DNA from: Flavihumibacter stibioxidans
GTDB lineage: Bacteria; Bacteroidota; Bacteroidia; Chitinophagales; Chitinophagaceae
Direction of reading: 5' to 3'
Assembly (NCBI RefSeq): GCF_014332695.1
Contig: NZ_MBUA01000001.1
Location: forward strand, 1,178,001-1,242,000
Length of the DNA: 64,000 nucleotides
Below are positions 9,092-17,900 of this stretch, piece by piece (positions within the stretch are counted from its first letter, which is position 1; each line of letters opens with the position of its first letter). Under the pieces are notes generated by a model that was not told the DNA's origin, ran no database searches, and worked only from the letters and a program-made list of their open reading frames with translations. Position numbers and translations under genes: made by a program.

Positions 9092-9640
9092 ATGGAAGAA
9101 AAAGATCAAAAAGTTACAACAGACATTGACATTAATGCAGACAGCGATGTTCCAGGAACCACCCATTTGAACGAGCCTGTAAAGGAATCCAGTGATCTGG
9201 AGAAAATGGAACTGGAATTGGCCGACATGAAGGATAAATACCTTCGTCAGCTGGCGGAATTTGACAATTTCAGGAAAAGGACTGCCAAGGAAAGACTGGA
9301 ACTGATACAGACGGCAGGAAAGGAAGTGATCGGCCAGTTGCTGGAGGTACTGGATGATGCCGATCGCGCCCAGAAGCAAATGGAGAACAGCGATGATGCA
9401 AAAGCCCTGAGAGAAGGCGTACAGCTCGTATTCAATAAATTCAGGAACATATTGCAGTCAAAGGGTCTTAAACAAATGGAAAGCATAGGAACAGATTTTG
9501 ACCCGGACAGGCATGAAGCGATCACTGAAATTCCCGCGCCGGCAGAGAACCTGAAAGGCAAGGTGCTCGATGAGGTGGAGAAAGGATACTTCCTGAATGA
9601 GAAGATCATCCGGTTTGCAAAAGTGGTTGTAGGAAAATAA
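9092..9640 (+). CDS. grpE: GrpE nucleotide exchange factor
   Basis: 182 residues. GrpE releases ADP from DnaK in the cytoplasmic Hsp70 cycle. The N-terminal ~35 residues are acidic and disordered, then a long coiled-coil helix (DLEKMELELADMKDKYLRQL), the conserved AEFDNFRKRTAKER segment and the C-terminal beta domain with DFDPDRHEAITEIP. The start at 9092 (MEEKDQK) gives a normal length. A TAGGTTTG sequence at 9066-9073 matches the Bacteroidota -7 consensus TAnnTTTG and could drive a short leader, but no convincing -33 element is seen. dnaJ follows after 22 bp; grpE-dnaJ operons are standard. Confidence 0.97.
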   Translation: MEEKDQKVTTDIDINADSDVPGTTHLNEPVKESSDLEKMELELADMKDKYLRQLAEFDNFRKRTAKERLELIQTAGKEVIGQLLEVLDDADRAQKQMENSDDAKALREGVQLVFNKFRNILQSKGLKQMESIGTDFDPDRHEAITEIPAPAENLKGKVLDEVEKGYFLNEKIIRFAKVVVGK

Positions 9641-9662
9641 AAAGTAAAGCACCAGAAAAAAG

Positions 9663-10835
9663 ATGTCAGCGAAAAGAGATTACTACGAAATACTGGGGGT
9701 GGCAAAGGGCGCTTCTGCCGATGAGATCAAAAAAGCTTATCGTAAAGTGGCCATGCAATATCATCCCGACCGCAACCCGGGCGACAAAGCGGCAGAGGAA
9801 AAATTCAAGGAAGCTGCCGAAGCTTATGAGGTATTGAGTGATGCCGACAAAAGGGCCCAATACGACCGTTACGGACATGCCGGAATGGGATCCGGCGGAC
9901 GCGGAGGATTCGGAGGCGGCGGAAATATGAATATGGATGATATTTTCAGCCAGTTCGGTGACATTTTCGGTGATGATATTTTTGGCTCCTTTTTTGGCGG
10001 CCAGGCAGGCGGAAGGGCCCGTGGCGGCCAGAGAATGAGGGGAGTACGCGGAAGTAACCTGCGCGTTAAACTGAAGCTCAGTTTTGAAGAAATTGCAAAA
10101 GGAGTAACCAAGAGCATCAAGGTAAAAAAATATGTCAGCTGCAATACCTGTTCAGGTAGCGGAGCCAAGGATAAAGGAAGTGTTCAGACCTGTTCAACCT
10201 GCGGTGGCAGCGGCCAGGTACGCAAAGTAACCAATACCTTCCTAGGCCAGATGCAGACGGTAACAACCTGCCCTGCCTGTAATGGAGAAGGCACCACTAT
10301 TACCGCAAAATGCGGATCATGTAAGGGCGAAGGACGGGTTTATGGTGAAGAAACAGTAACCATTGATATTCCTGCCGGGGTACAGGAAGGAATGCAACTG
10401 AATGTAAGCGGAAAAGGAAATGCAGGGGAAAGAGGCGGAATGCCTGGCGACCTGATTGTGCTGATTGAAGAAGAACAACACAAGGAACTGCAAAGAGATG
10501 GCCTGAATGTGGCCTTCGACCTGCATATATCCATTCCGGACGCCATTTTCGGCGTTCAATTGGAAGTGCCCACCATTGACGGAAGGGCAAAAATTAAAAT
10601 CCCGGCCGGAACCCAGAGTGGTAAGATCTTCCGTTTAAAGGGTAAGGGTTTCCCTGCAGTAAACAGTTACGAAAAAGGCGACCAGCTCATTCACGTGAAT
10701 GTATGGACGCCGCAGCACCTGACAGGTGAAGAAAAAACGATGATGGAAAAACTTCAGCATTCGGGCAACTTCAAACCTAATCCCGATAAGAATGAAAGAA
10801 GTTTCTTCGATAAAGTCAGGGAGATATTCTCCTGA
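9663..10835 (+). CDS. dnaJ: DnaJ chaperone (type I Hsp40)
   Basis: 390 residues. It stimulates DnaK ATPase and delivers unfolded substrates. The J domain spans ~5-70 with HPD at 34-36. A Gly/Phe-rich linker follows (~75-120). Four zinc-binding repeats ([32 protein letters not shown]) begin at residue 160, and the two C-terminal substrate-binding/dimerisation domains complete the protein. All key residues of a canonical type I DnaJ are present and length is normal. It lies 22 bp after grpE in the same operon and is followed by a strong terminator. dnaK itself is not in the window. Confidence 0.98.
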   Translation: MSAKRDYYEILGVAKGASADEIKKAYRKVAMQYHPDRNPGDKAAEEKFKEAAEAYEVLSDADKRAQYDRYGHAGMGSGGRGGFGGGGNMNMDDIFSQFGDIFGDDIFGSFFGGQAGGRARGGQRMRGVRGSNLRVKLKLSFEEIAKGVTKSIKVKKYVSCNTCSGSGAKDKGSVQTCSTCGGSGQVRKVTNTFLGQMQTVTTCPACNGEGTTITAKCGSCKGEGRVYGEETVTIDIPAGVQEGMQLNVSGKGNAGERGGMPGDLIVLIEEEQHKELQRDGLNVAFDLHISIPDAIFGVQLEVPTIDGRAKIKIPAGTQSGKIFRLKGKGFPAVNSYEKGDQLIHVNVWTPQHLTGEEKTMMEKLQHSGNFKPNPDKNERSFFDKVREIFS

Positions 10836-10840
10836 AAATA

Positions 10841-10875
10841 AAAAGCCGCAAATTTAACATCTGCGGCTTTTTTTA
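10841..10875 (+). terminator. Rho-independent terminator after grpE-dnaJ
   Basis: A 10-bp stem AAAAGCCGCA/TGCGGCTTTT with an 11-nt loop runs into eight T residues, starting 5 bp after the dnaJ stop. Confidence 0.92.
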
Positions 10876-10917
10876 TTATATTTCTAATCGGAAATATCAC
10901 CTGTTCATACAATAAAC

Positions 10918-11550
10918 ATGGTTAACATGACAGAATCAGGCTTCCTGAAACTGAAAGAAAACATTATTCAACGCCTCACTGCAGGCCTGGATAAACAGTT
11001 AACCTACCACAACCTTGCACATACCCTTGATGTACTGGAACAGGCAGAAAGAATTGCTCATGAAGAAAATCTGACCGATCCCAGGTCTTTATTACTGATC
11101 AGGATCGCTGCTTTATACCACGACACCGGTTTCCTTGATACTTATCGTGGGCATGAGGCAAGGTCCTGCGAGATCATGCTTGAAGACCTTGAAAAACATT
11201 CATTCAGTGCCGCAGACCTGGATGCAATACAGGGAATGATCATGGCCACCAGGATTCCGCAGAGTCCGGCAAATTTAATGGAGGAAGTGATCTGCGATGC
11301 CGACCTTGATTACCTGGGGAGGGATGACTTTCCTCCCATCAGCAACAACCTGATGAGGGAATTTCTGGTATATGGCATCATTAAAAAAGAAACTGAATGG
11401 GATCCATTGCAGGTCGGTTTCTTTGAGAAGCACCAGTATTTCACGAAAAGTTCACGAACATTAAGGCAACCCAGGAAATTGGAATACCTTAATTTGCTGA
11501 GAGATAAAGTAATCGAAATGAACTCCTCTATAACCCCTGGCCGGAAATGA
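10918..11550 (+). CDS. HD-domain metal-dependent phosphohydrolase
   Basis: 210 residues, no signal peptide. HD-superfamily residues are visible: H31-x3-H35 (YHNLAHT), the H68-D69 pair (ALYHDTGF) and D127/D129 (CDADLDYLG). Such proteins hydrolyse phosphate esters, often of nucleotides or cyclic nucleotides, but the substrate cannot be read from sequence. Translation could begin at 10918 or at the ATG at 10927. Its stop overlaps the start of the transporter/HEAT gene by 4 bp (ATGA), so the two are coupled. With the cNMP-binding protein downstream, the operon looks like nucleotide sensing or turnover (inference). Confidence 0.85.
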   Translation: MVNMTESGFLKLKENIIQRLTAGLDKQLTYHNLAHTLDVLEQAERIAHEENLTDPRSLLLIRIAALYHDTGFLDTYRGHEARSCEIMLEDLEKHSFSAADLDAIQGMIMATRIPQSPANLMEEVICDADLDYLGRDDFPPISNNLMREFLVYGIIKKETEWDPLQVGFFEKHQYFTKSSRTLRQPRKLEYLNLLRDKVIEMNSSITPGRK

Positions 11551-14300
11551 ACTCCATCCGTTTTTGGTTGAATCTTCTAAACGTTCACCGCAGTGAATGG
11601 CCAATCGTGAAAAAATTATTCTGGCTGCAGTTTTTCCAGGGAGCCGGAATTTCATTCTTCTTTACAGCTGAATTTGCCAGATTCCTGGAGAAGTTCCCTA
11701 TTCATGAACTTCCCTGGGTGATGGTATTCTCATCAGGTTTGCTATGGCTGGCAGGATTTGCCTATACCGTACTGGAACACCGCATCTCCTTTAAAAAATT
11801 CAATGAAGGCATAATCCTGTTAATGGCGGGCAGCATGTTGCTGGTCAGGGTCGGGAGCAATATTTTTACCGGCGATTGGTTCTATTTTTTCAGCCTTTCA
11901 TGGTTTTATGTATTGTACCTGCTCAACAACCTTGAATTCTGGGGCATCGCAGCCAGGATTTTCGATATCAGGCAAAGCAAAAGGTTATTCGGGGTCATCA
12001 GTGCAGGGGATATTCCTGCCAAATTCATCGGCTACACACTGGCACTCGTTTTTGTTCCATATACCGGAACCCTGAATTTGCTTTTGCTCGGGGTAATCAG
12101 TATGGTTATTTCCGTACCGCTTTTCAGAAGTATAGCCAAAGCGGAGAAACAGCATTTCACAGATCCACATGCGACTCATGCGGTTCATGTTTCCAATCAT
12201 CCTATCCGCAGCCTCTATAATACGTTTTCATCAAATATCATTGTCCGCAGGATCGCAGTTATTTCCCTGCTCGCATCAGCCTGTATCTTATTGGTCAACT
12301 ATGGCTTTTATGCAAAAGTCAAAGAAGCTTACCATGATGATGTTTCCCTTGCCCGTTTCATTGCCATGTTTATGGCCGGCCTGAGGATTGCGGCACTTAT
12401 CACCAAAACCATATTCACCGGCCGGCTCACCACATCTCTTGGTGTTCAGCCATCGCTGTTCATCACCCCGATTGTATTACTCCTGCTCGTTGTTCTTACA
12501 CTTGTTCAAAACAGTATGAATCCGGATGAAAAGATGCTGTTTTATTTTTTCGGAGCATCCTCCATTGCAATAGATGTACTCAGAGCAGCCATCAATTCTC
12601 CGGTATTGCTGACCGTTATGCAACCGCTTCCCACCCAGGAAAGGCTTCGGGCACATAATATAGTGAAAGGCATTATGGATCCCTTTGCCACCCTGTTTTG
12701 CGGCATCCTGCTTATTATCCTGTTCAGGATCCAGCAGGAAATCAATTTATTGACCATCAGCTACACACTGATCATATTGGCAGTTGGGTGGATCATAGGG
12801 ATCATTTTTGTAAACAAGGAATACCTGAACATGCTGGTGTCCACCATTTCCAGCAGGTATTTCAGCCAGGAAGAGTTTTCGCTGAATGACAACCTGACTC
12901 TTGAAAAAATCAAGGAAAAAATCCAGCTTGGAACGGACCAGGAAGTATTAAGTATTTTGAATATGGTGGGAAGCAAGCAAAACCCTTTATCAACGGACCT
13001 GCTGCGCCATTTCATAGCCCACAAATCGGATGCAATCAGGTTGGAAGCCATCCGGCTCATCAGCCAAAAAAACATCAGGCAATTAAAAGAACCACTGGAG
13101 GCACTGCTGGATAAATCACAAAATAAAATGATCACAAGGGAAGCTATTGCAGCCCTTTGCAAATTGTCGGAAAGCCCGGCATTGGTTTCAGGATACAAGA
13201 GCCACCCTGACAAAGAAATCAGGAATGCTGCTTTATGCGGAATGTTATCTAACCCCCATGAAAGCATAAAAAAAATAGCCGAAGACGAGCTGGGAAATTT
13301 GCTTTCATCTGAACATATCCAGGATAAGGAAACCGGACTGGATATTCTGCAGGAGGTTCGGAATGAATACGATCATCCTTTACATGCAACAATCATCCGG
13401 GGCGAATTGATCCCATCGCTTTCACGAAAAGCCATTGATGCCATCGGGAAAGCTGCCACGAATGATTCCCTCCTGGCACTCCTGTCACATCTGCCAAAAC
13501 ATGAAAAACCCATCATTTCAGCATTACTGCGTGCGGGATCGAATTCCGTTCCGCATATTGAGCAATACCTGTATCAGCATCACCCATCACCGGCACTTGC
13601 CTCACAAATGATCCTGCTTCTCGGAAAAATCGGCGGTAATGAATCCAGGATGGTGCTTGAAAGGCTGGTCAAAACCCAGCCGGTAAGCCTTCCTGCCACC
13701 ATCAAAGCTCTGTACAGAAGCAAATTTAAAGCGCCCCCTGCCACCCGTGCCATTCTGGAAGACCTGTCCAGGGCATATTTACGGTACGGGGTTGAGATGC
13801 TCTACATGCAGATGGCGCTGAAGGAAAAAGGACAGGCAGCGGAGTTGTTATATAATGCGGTGCAAATAGAACTGGCAGAAATCAGAGAATTACTACTCTG
13901 TCTTTTCGGCTGTTTGTACGACAGGGAAAAAATAAGGAAATCCAGGAACGGCCTTCTTGCCAATCAACGGGATACAATTGCCAATGCCATGGAAATCATT
14001 GAAGTAACTGTACGGAAAGACCTAAGTAAATATTTCAATATACTTTTTGAAGATTCCGGAATTGAAGAACGGTGCCATGCGCTCAGATCCCTTTTCCAGG
14101 AAAAAGAATACAATGCCCTTGATGACATAATGAAGCGTATATTGTCTGAAAGACCGATTCTTTACCAGGACTGGACCAAAGCATGTTCATTGTATGTATC
14201 ACGCAAATACAGGGTAGCGATGGATGATGTTTATTTCAGAAAGTATATTCATTCAGAAAACCAGTTATTGCAGGAAACAGCCCGTTATGCGATGGCTTAA
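11547..14300 (+). CDS. Nucleotide-transporter-like (Npt/MFS) membrane protein with HEAT repeats
   Basis: 917 residues. About 12 hydrophobic segments fill residues ~1-430 and resemble the ATP/ADP translocase-like (Npt/TLC) branch of the MFS superfamily, including the conserved block AARIFDIRQSKRLFGVISAGDIP. From ~450 to ~800 the protein is soluble and helical with HEAT-like repeats (pairs of helices with LRHFIAHKSDAIRLEAIRLI, IRNAALCGML). Family knowledge suggests a nucleotide transporter or a sensor derived from one; transport is not proven. The terminal TAA (14298-14300) is followed by three codons and then, in the same reading frame, the cNMP-binding gene, so a relative may carry both as one polypeptide. 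Its start overlaps the HD gene by 4 bp. Confidence 0.8.
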   Translation: MNSIRFWLNLLNVHRSEWPIVKKLFWLQFFQGAGISFFFTAEFARFLEKFPIHELPWVMVFSSGLLWLAGFAYTVLEHRISFKKFNEGIILLMAGSMLLVRVGSNIFTGDWFYFFSLSWFYVLYLLNNLEFWGIAARIFDIRQSKRLFGVISAGDIPAKFIGYTLALVFVPYTGTLNLLLLGVISMVISVPLFRSIAKAEKQHFTDPHATHAVHVSNHPIRSLYNTFSSNIIVRRIAVISLLASACILLVNYGFYAKVKEAYHDDVSLARFIAMFMAGLRIAALITKTIFTGRLTTSLGVQPSLFITPIVLLLLVVLTLVQNSMNPDEKMLFYFFGASSIAIDVLRAAINSPVLLTVMQPLPTQERLRAHNIVKGIMDPFATLFCGILLIILFRIQQEINLLTISYTLIILAVGWIIGIIFVNKEYLNMLVSTISSRYFSQEEFSLNDNLTLEKIKEKIQLGTDQEVLSILNMVGSKQNPLSTDLLRHFIAHKSDAIRLEAIRLISQKNIRQLKEPLEALLDKSQNKMITREAIAALCKLSESPALVSGYKSHPDKEIRNAALCGMLSNPHESIKKIAEDELGNLLSSEHIQDKETGLDILQEVRNEYDHPLHATIIRGELIPSLSRKAIDAIGKAATNDSLLALLSHLPKHEKPIISALLRAGSNSVPHIEQYLYQHHPSPALASQMILLLGKIGGNESRMVLERLVKTQPVSLPATIKALYRSKFKAPPATRAILEDLSRAYLRYGVEMLYMQMALKEKGQAAELLYNAVQIELAEIRELLLCLFGCLYDREKIRKSRNGLLANQRDTIANAMEIIEVTVRKDLSKYFNILFEDSGIEERCHALRSLFQEKEYNALDDIMKRILSERPILYQDWTKACSLYVSRKYRVAMDDVYFRKYIHSENQLLQETARYAMA

Positions 14301-14309
14301 AATAATAGT

Positions 14310-14765
14310 ATGCAACATCAATCATCTGACAGGTTGTTATTGATCGAAAAAGTGTTGATTTTGAAATCCTTGTCAATATTCAGTGAAACCCCGGAAAATA
14401 TCCTGGCGGATCTTGCCCCGCTGATGCAGGAGGAAGAATATGAGCAGGATTCACTTGTTTTCCCGGAAGGCGAAATTGGCGATTGCATGTATATCATTCA
14501 TCAGGGAAAAGTAAGGATCCATAAAAATAATACCATTCTGGCTGTGCTGGGGGAAAAGGAAGTTTTCGGTGAATTGTCACTCCTGGATGCGGAAACCCGC
14601 TCGGCAAGCGCTACCTGTGCAACAGACTGCACCCTGTTCAGAATTGACCAGGAACCATTTTACGAACTTATCGACTCGAGGCCGGAAATAGCCAGGGGGT
14701 TCATTAAAATCCTTTGCCAGCGGCTAAGGGCACAAAACGAAAAGTCAGTTCAATCAAACAATTAA
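14310..14765 (+). CDS. Cyclic-nucleotide-binding domain protein
   Basis: 151 residues forming one CRP-like beta-roll. The phosphate-binding cassette FGELSLLDAETRSASA retains Gly-Glu and the Arg that contact the cyclic phosphate, so cAMP or cGMP binding is plausible. There is no DNA-binding HTH after the domain, unlike CRP. The C-terminal helix (RGFIKILCQRLRAQ) may pack on a partner. It starts 9 bp after the stop of the 12-TM/HEAT gene and in the same frame, so it probably works with that protein as a regulatory subunit. A class III adenylate cyclase is encoded 5.8 kb downstream. Confidence 0.87.
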   Translation: MQHQSSDRLLLIEKVLILKSLSIFSETPENILADLAPLMQEEEYEQDSLVFPEGEIGDCMYIIHQGKVRIHKNNTILAVLGEKEVFGELSLLDAETRSASATCATDCTLFRIDQEPFYELIDSRPEIARGFIKILCQRLRAQNEKSVQSNN

Positions 14766-14789
14766 AAGGATAATGGGTATTTTTCCCAG

Positions 14790-14820
14790 TTGCTGGTAAA
14801 AAATTAATTGTTTATCTTTC
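14790..14820 (+). promoter_or_regulatory. Candidate promoter for the SLRGIV/S8-like gene
   Basis: TTG at 14790-14792 and TATCTTTC at 14813-14820, with a 20-bp spacer, resemble the Bacteroidota TTTG/TAnnTTTG promoter with one mismatch in each element. This would leave a leader of about 150 nt before the ATG at 14978. The remaining intergenic sequence (14821-14977) shows no other clear feature. Confidence 0.27.
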
Positions 14821-14977
14821 CCTAATCATTCCCTTCCATCCTCCCCTGAAAACCTTTCCTTAAATCCACCTATCCTAGTTACAGACGTACCACCAGGAAC
14901 CATCATTTTTATTACCTATTGAAATGTCTGGCATTCAGTATTTAATCTGACTGCCTGGTGTTATTAAACTTTTGACT

Positions 14978-17900
14978 ATGAAATTAAAAGGTACGTCGCA
15001 TTTCTGTTTCTTTAAGATTCAGAGCCTAATCTTCCTGTTATTATTTGGAACTGTTGTATGGGGTCAGACCAACCTGAAAGATTACGTGCTTTTCAGCGGA
15101 GCAACCAGCTGTACAGGTTGTGGTATCGATATCGGATCCGCCGCAAAAATCTGGAGCGGTCAGACAGGAGGTTACGGCCTTATCAGGACGACCGGATCGG
15201 CCACTATCAATGGTAATATCCATGCCGGCGGAAGGATTGATCTCACCAACAGCAATGCCATTACTGGTAATATTTCTGCTCAAAACTTCGAAAACCTAAC
15301 CGGTAACATTATCAGCATTGGTTCCAATGCCCAGATTATTGGCAACATAGATGGCAATGGCAATATTTCTGTGGGTGGCGGCTCTGTAAATGGAAGAATA
15401 ACGCACCCTGCAGGAACCACCTATTCCGGACCGGCACCCTCTTTAGGAGAAATATTAGGTACTCCCGTACTTCCTGTATTACCCAGCCTGCCGGTTCCAT
15501 TACAAATGCCTGCAGCAGGTAATGAAGATATTACTACAACGCGATCTATTATCCCTAAGGCCTATAACAAAATAGTACTGAACGGTAATAAGATCATTAC
15601 ATTCGATGGGCCGGGTACCTATATTTTCAGCAGTATCGCCAATACCGGGAATTTCAACAAATTCGTATTTGATTTCAAAGGTTCCGAAACCGGGGTCTTC
15701 AGGCTGCTGATACATGGTGACGTGGACCTCTCCAAGTTACTGGTTGAAATTGTGAATGGCGGATCAGGATCCAGGATATATGCAGAAGCCCATGGTACAG
15801 GATCCACCGCCAGAGACCGGGCAACAGCCTGGTCGCAATCCAATGGCAGTACCGGTGGGAAAGTGTCGGAATGGTTCGGCACCATTTATGTTCCCTATGG
15901 TAATGTGCAGATCGGATCCGGCTCCAGTGTTTCCAAACTCTCCGGTGCCATCTGGTCTGGAAAAAAAATTACAATTGGCAGCAGTGTGGACCTCTACCAT
16001 TTGCCCCTGGAAGCCTGTCTGGATGCACCAATGGCAAACGCCGGAAGAAATACGACATTGTCCTGCGGCAATAATCCCACTGCATTACTCTCCGGCTCCA
16101 CCAATATCAGTAATGGTCTATATGCCTGGACCAACAGCAGCGGAACCGTGATCTCCAATGCACTAACGACTTCTGTAACTGCAACCGGCGAATATACTTT
16201 CAAAGTAACTGATCCTATAAGCAGGTGCAGCAGCAGCGACCTGGTAACTGTTGAAGACAATTCCCTTGTCTGCCCGCTTTACCAGCCACCGGCACAGGGA
16301 AAAGTCACCACTCTCATTGGAGCAGAACTGGAATCACTTGCCGACAATTCCACTTTGGATAACCAGACAGAAAAAATATTCCTTATCCAGAATGGGGCGG
16401 TCTACATTGAAATCATCGTGTACGAAGGGAAAAAGAACCAGGTCTTGAACCTGCTGACAGGTACCGGAAATCAATATGACCTGCAGGATATCATCCCCAA
16501 TGGCCTGAATAATCTGATCATCACCGGCAGGATCCCCATTGGGAACCTGAAAAAACTGAACACATTTAATGAAGACAATAATGATCTGCTGATCAATTTC
16601 TGTCGTCCTGTATATCCACCTATTGCCGGATTCGGTCAGACTACAAGCCAGGGAGACAGTGCCATTGCCACCAACAAGGTAAGGGAAGCTTATACACTTA
16701 CCGGGGCAGGTCTGAAGATTGGTGTTTTATCAGACAGCTACAATACTTTGGGAGCAGCCACAACAGACGTGCAGAACGGCGATTTACCCGGCACGGCAAA
16801 CGGCAATTTCCCGACACCGGTTCAGGTGCTGAAAGAATACCCTTACGGGCCAAGAAGCGATGAAGGACGGGCAATGCTACAGATCATTCACGATGTGGCG
16901 CCAGGTGCCGCATTGGCCTTCAGAACGGGGTTTGTAAGTCCGGGTGATTTTGCCCAGGGCATTCTTGACCTGAAAAATGATGCCGGGTGCGATATAATGG
17001 TGGATGATATTACGTTTATAACCGAGCCATTCTTCAAGGATGGTAAAGTAGCGCAGGCTGTGGACCAGGTTACTGCACAGGGTGTCAGTTATTTCTCCGC
17101 AGCAGGCAATTACGGCAACAAATCCTACCAGCGGGAATTCAGGCCTGTGGCAGCACCTTCCGGCATAACCGGGCAGGCACATGATTTCAGTGGTGCCGGG
17201 GATATGTTCCAGCGTATCAAACTGGTACCGGGAACCTATACCATAGTGTTGCAATGGCAGGACGATGTGTATTCCATTGGCCCTGAAGCACAGGGAACCC
17301 AGCACGATTTTGATATCTATCTGACCAACGACAATGGCGTTACATTGTTTGGCTTCAACCGCAATAACCTGGGCGGAGACCCAATAGAAGTCGTGCCATT
17401 TTATACCAATACTACCACCTACACCAATATCCTGATTGTGAAGGCAGGAAGTTCTCCAAATGCCTCAGCAGCTCCGATCAACCTGAAATACATCATTTTC
17501 AGGGGCGAAGCTACTATTGAAGAATACAATGAAGGCAATGCAACGATCGTTGGACAGTCAAATGCAGCAGGAGCAATGGCAGTGGGTGCCGTACGTTACA
17601 CCAAGCCAGACAATCCAGGTATAAGCGGCGCTATCAATACTGAAATTTTCTCCTCAGAAGGTGGTACGCCGGTGAATGGAACTATCCGGCAGAAACCTGA
17701 ATTCAGCGCCATTAACGGCGTGAATACAACCGTTAACCTGGGTACAAATAATTTTGACGGTGATCAATTCATCAATTTCTTCGGAACCTCTGCAGCCGCG
17801 CCGCATGCCGCCGCCGCTGCCGCCCTCGTGCAGGAAGCCAGGAAGAAATATTACAACAATGTTCCATTGTCTCCGGCCGAAATGAGAAGCCTGTTAATGA

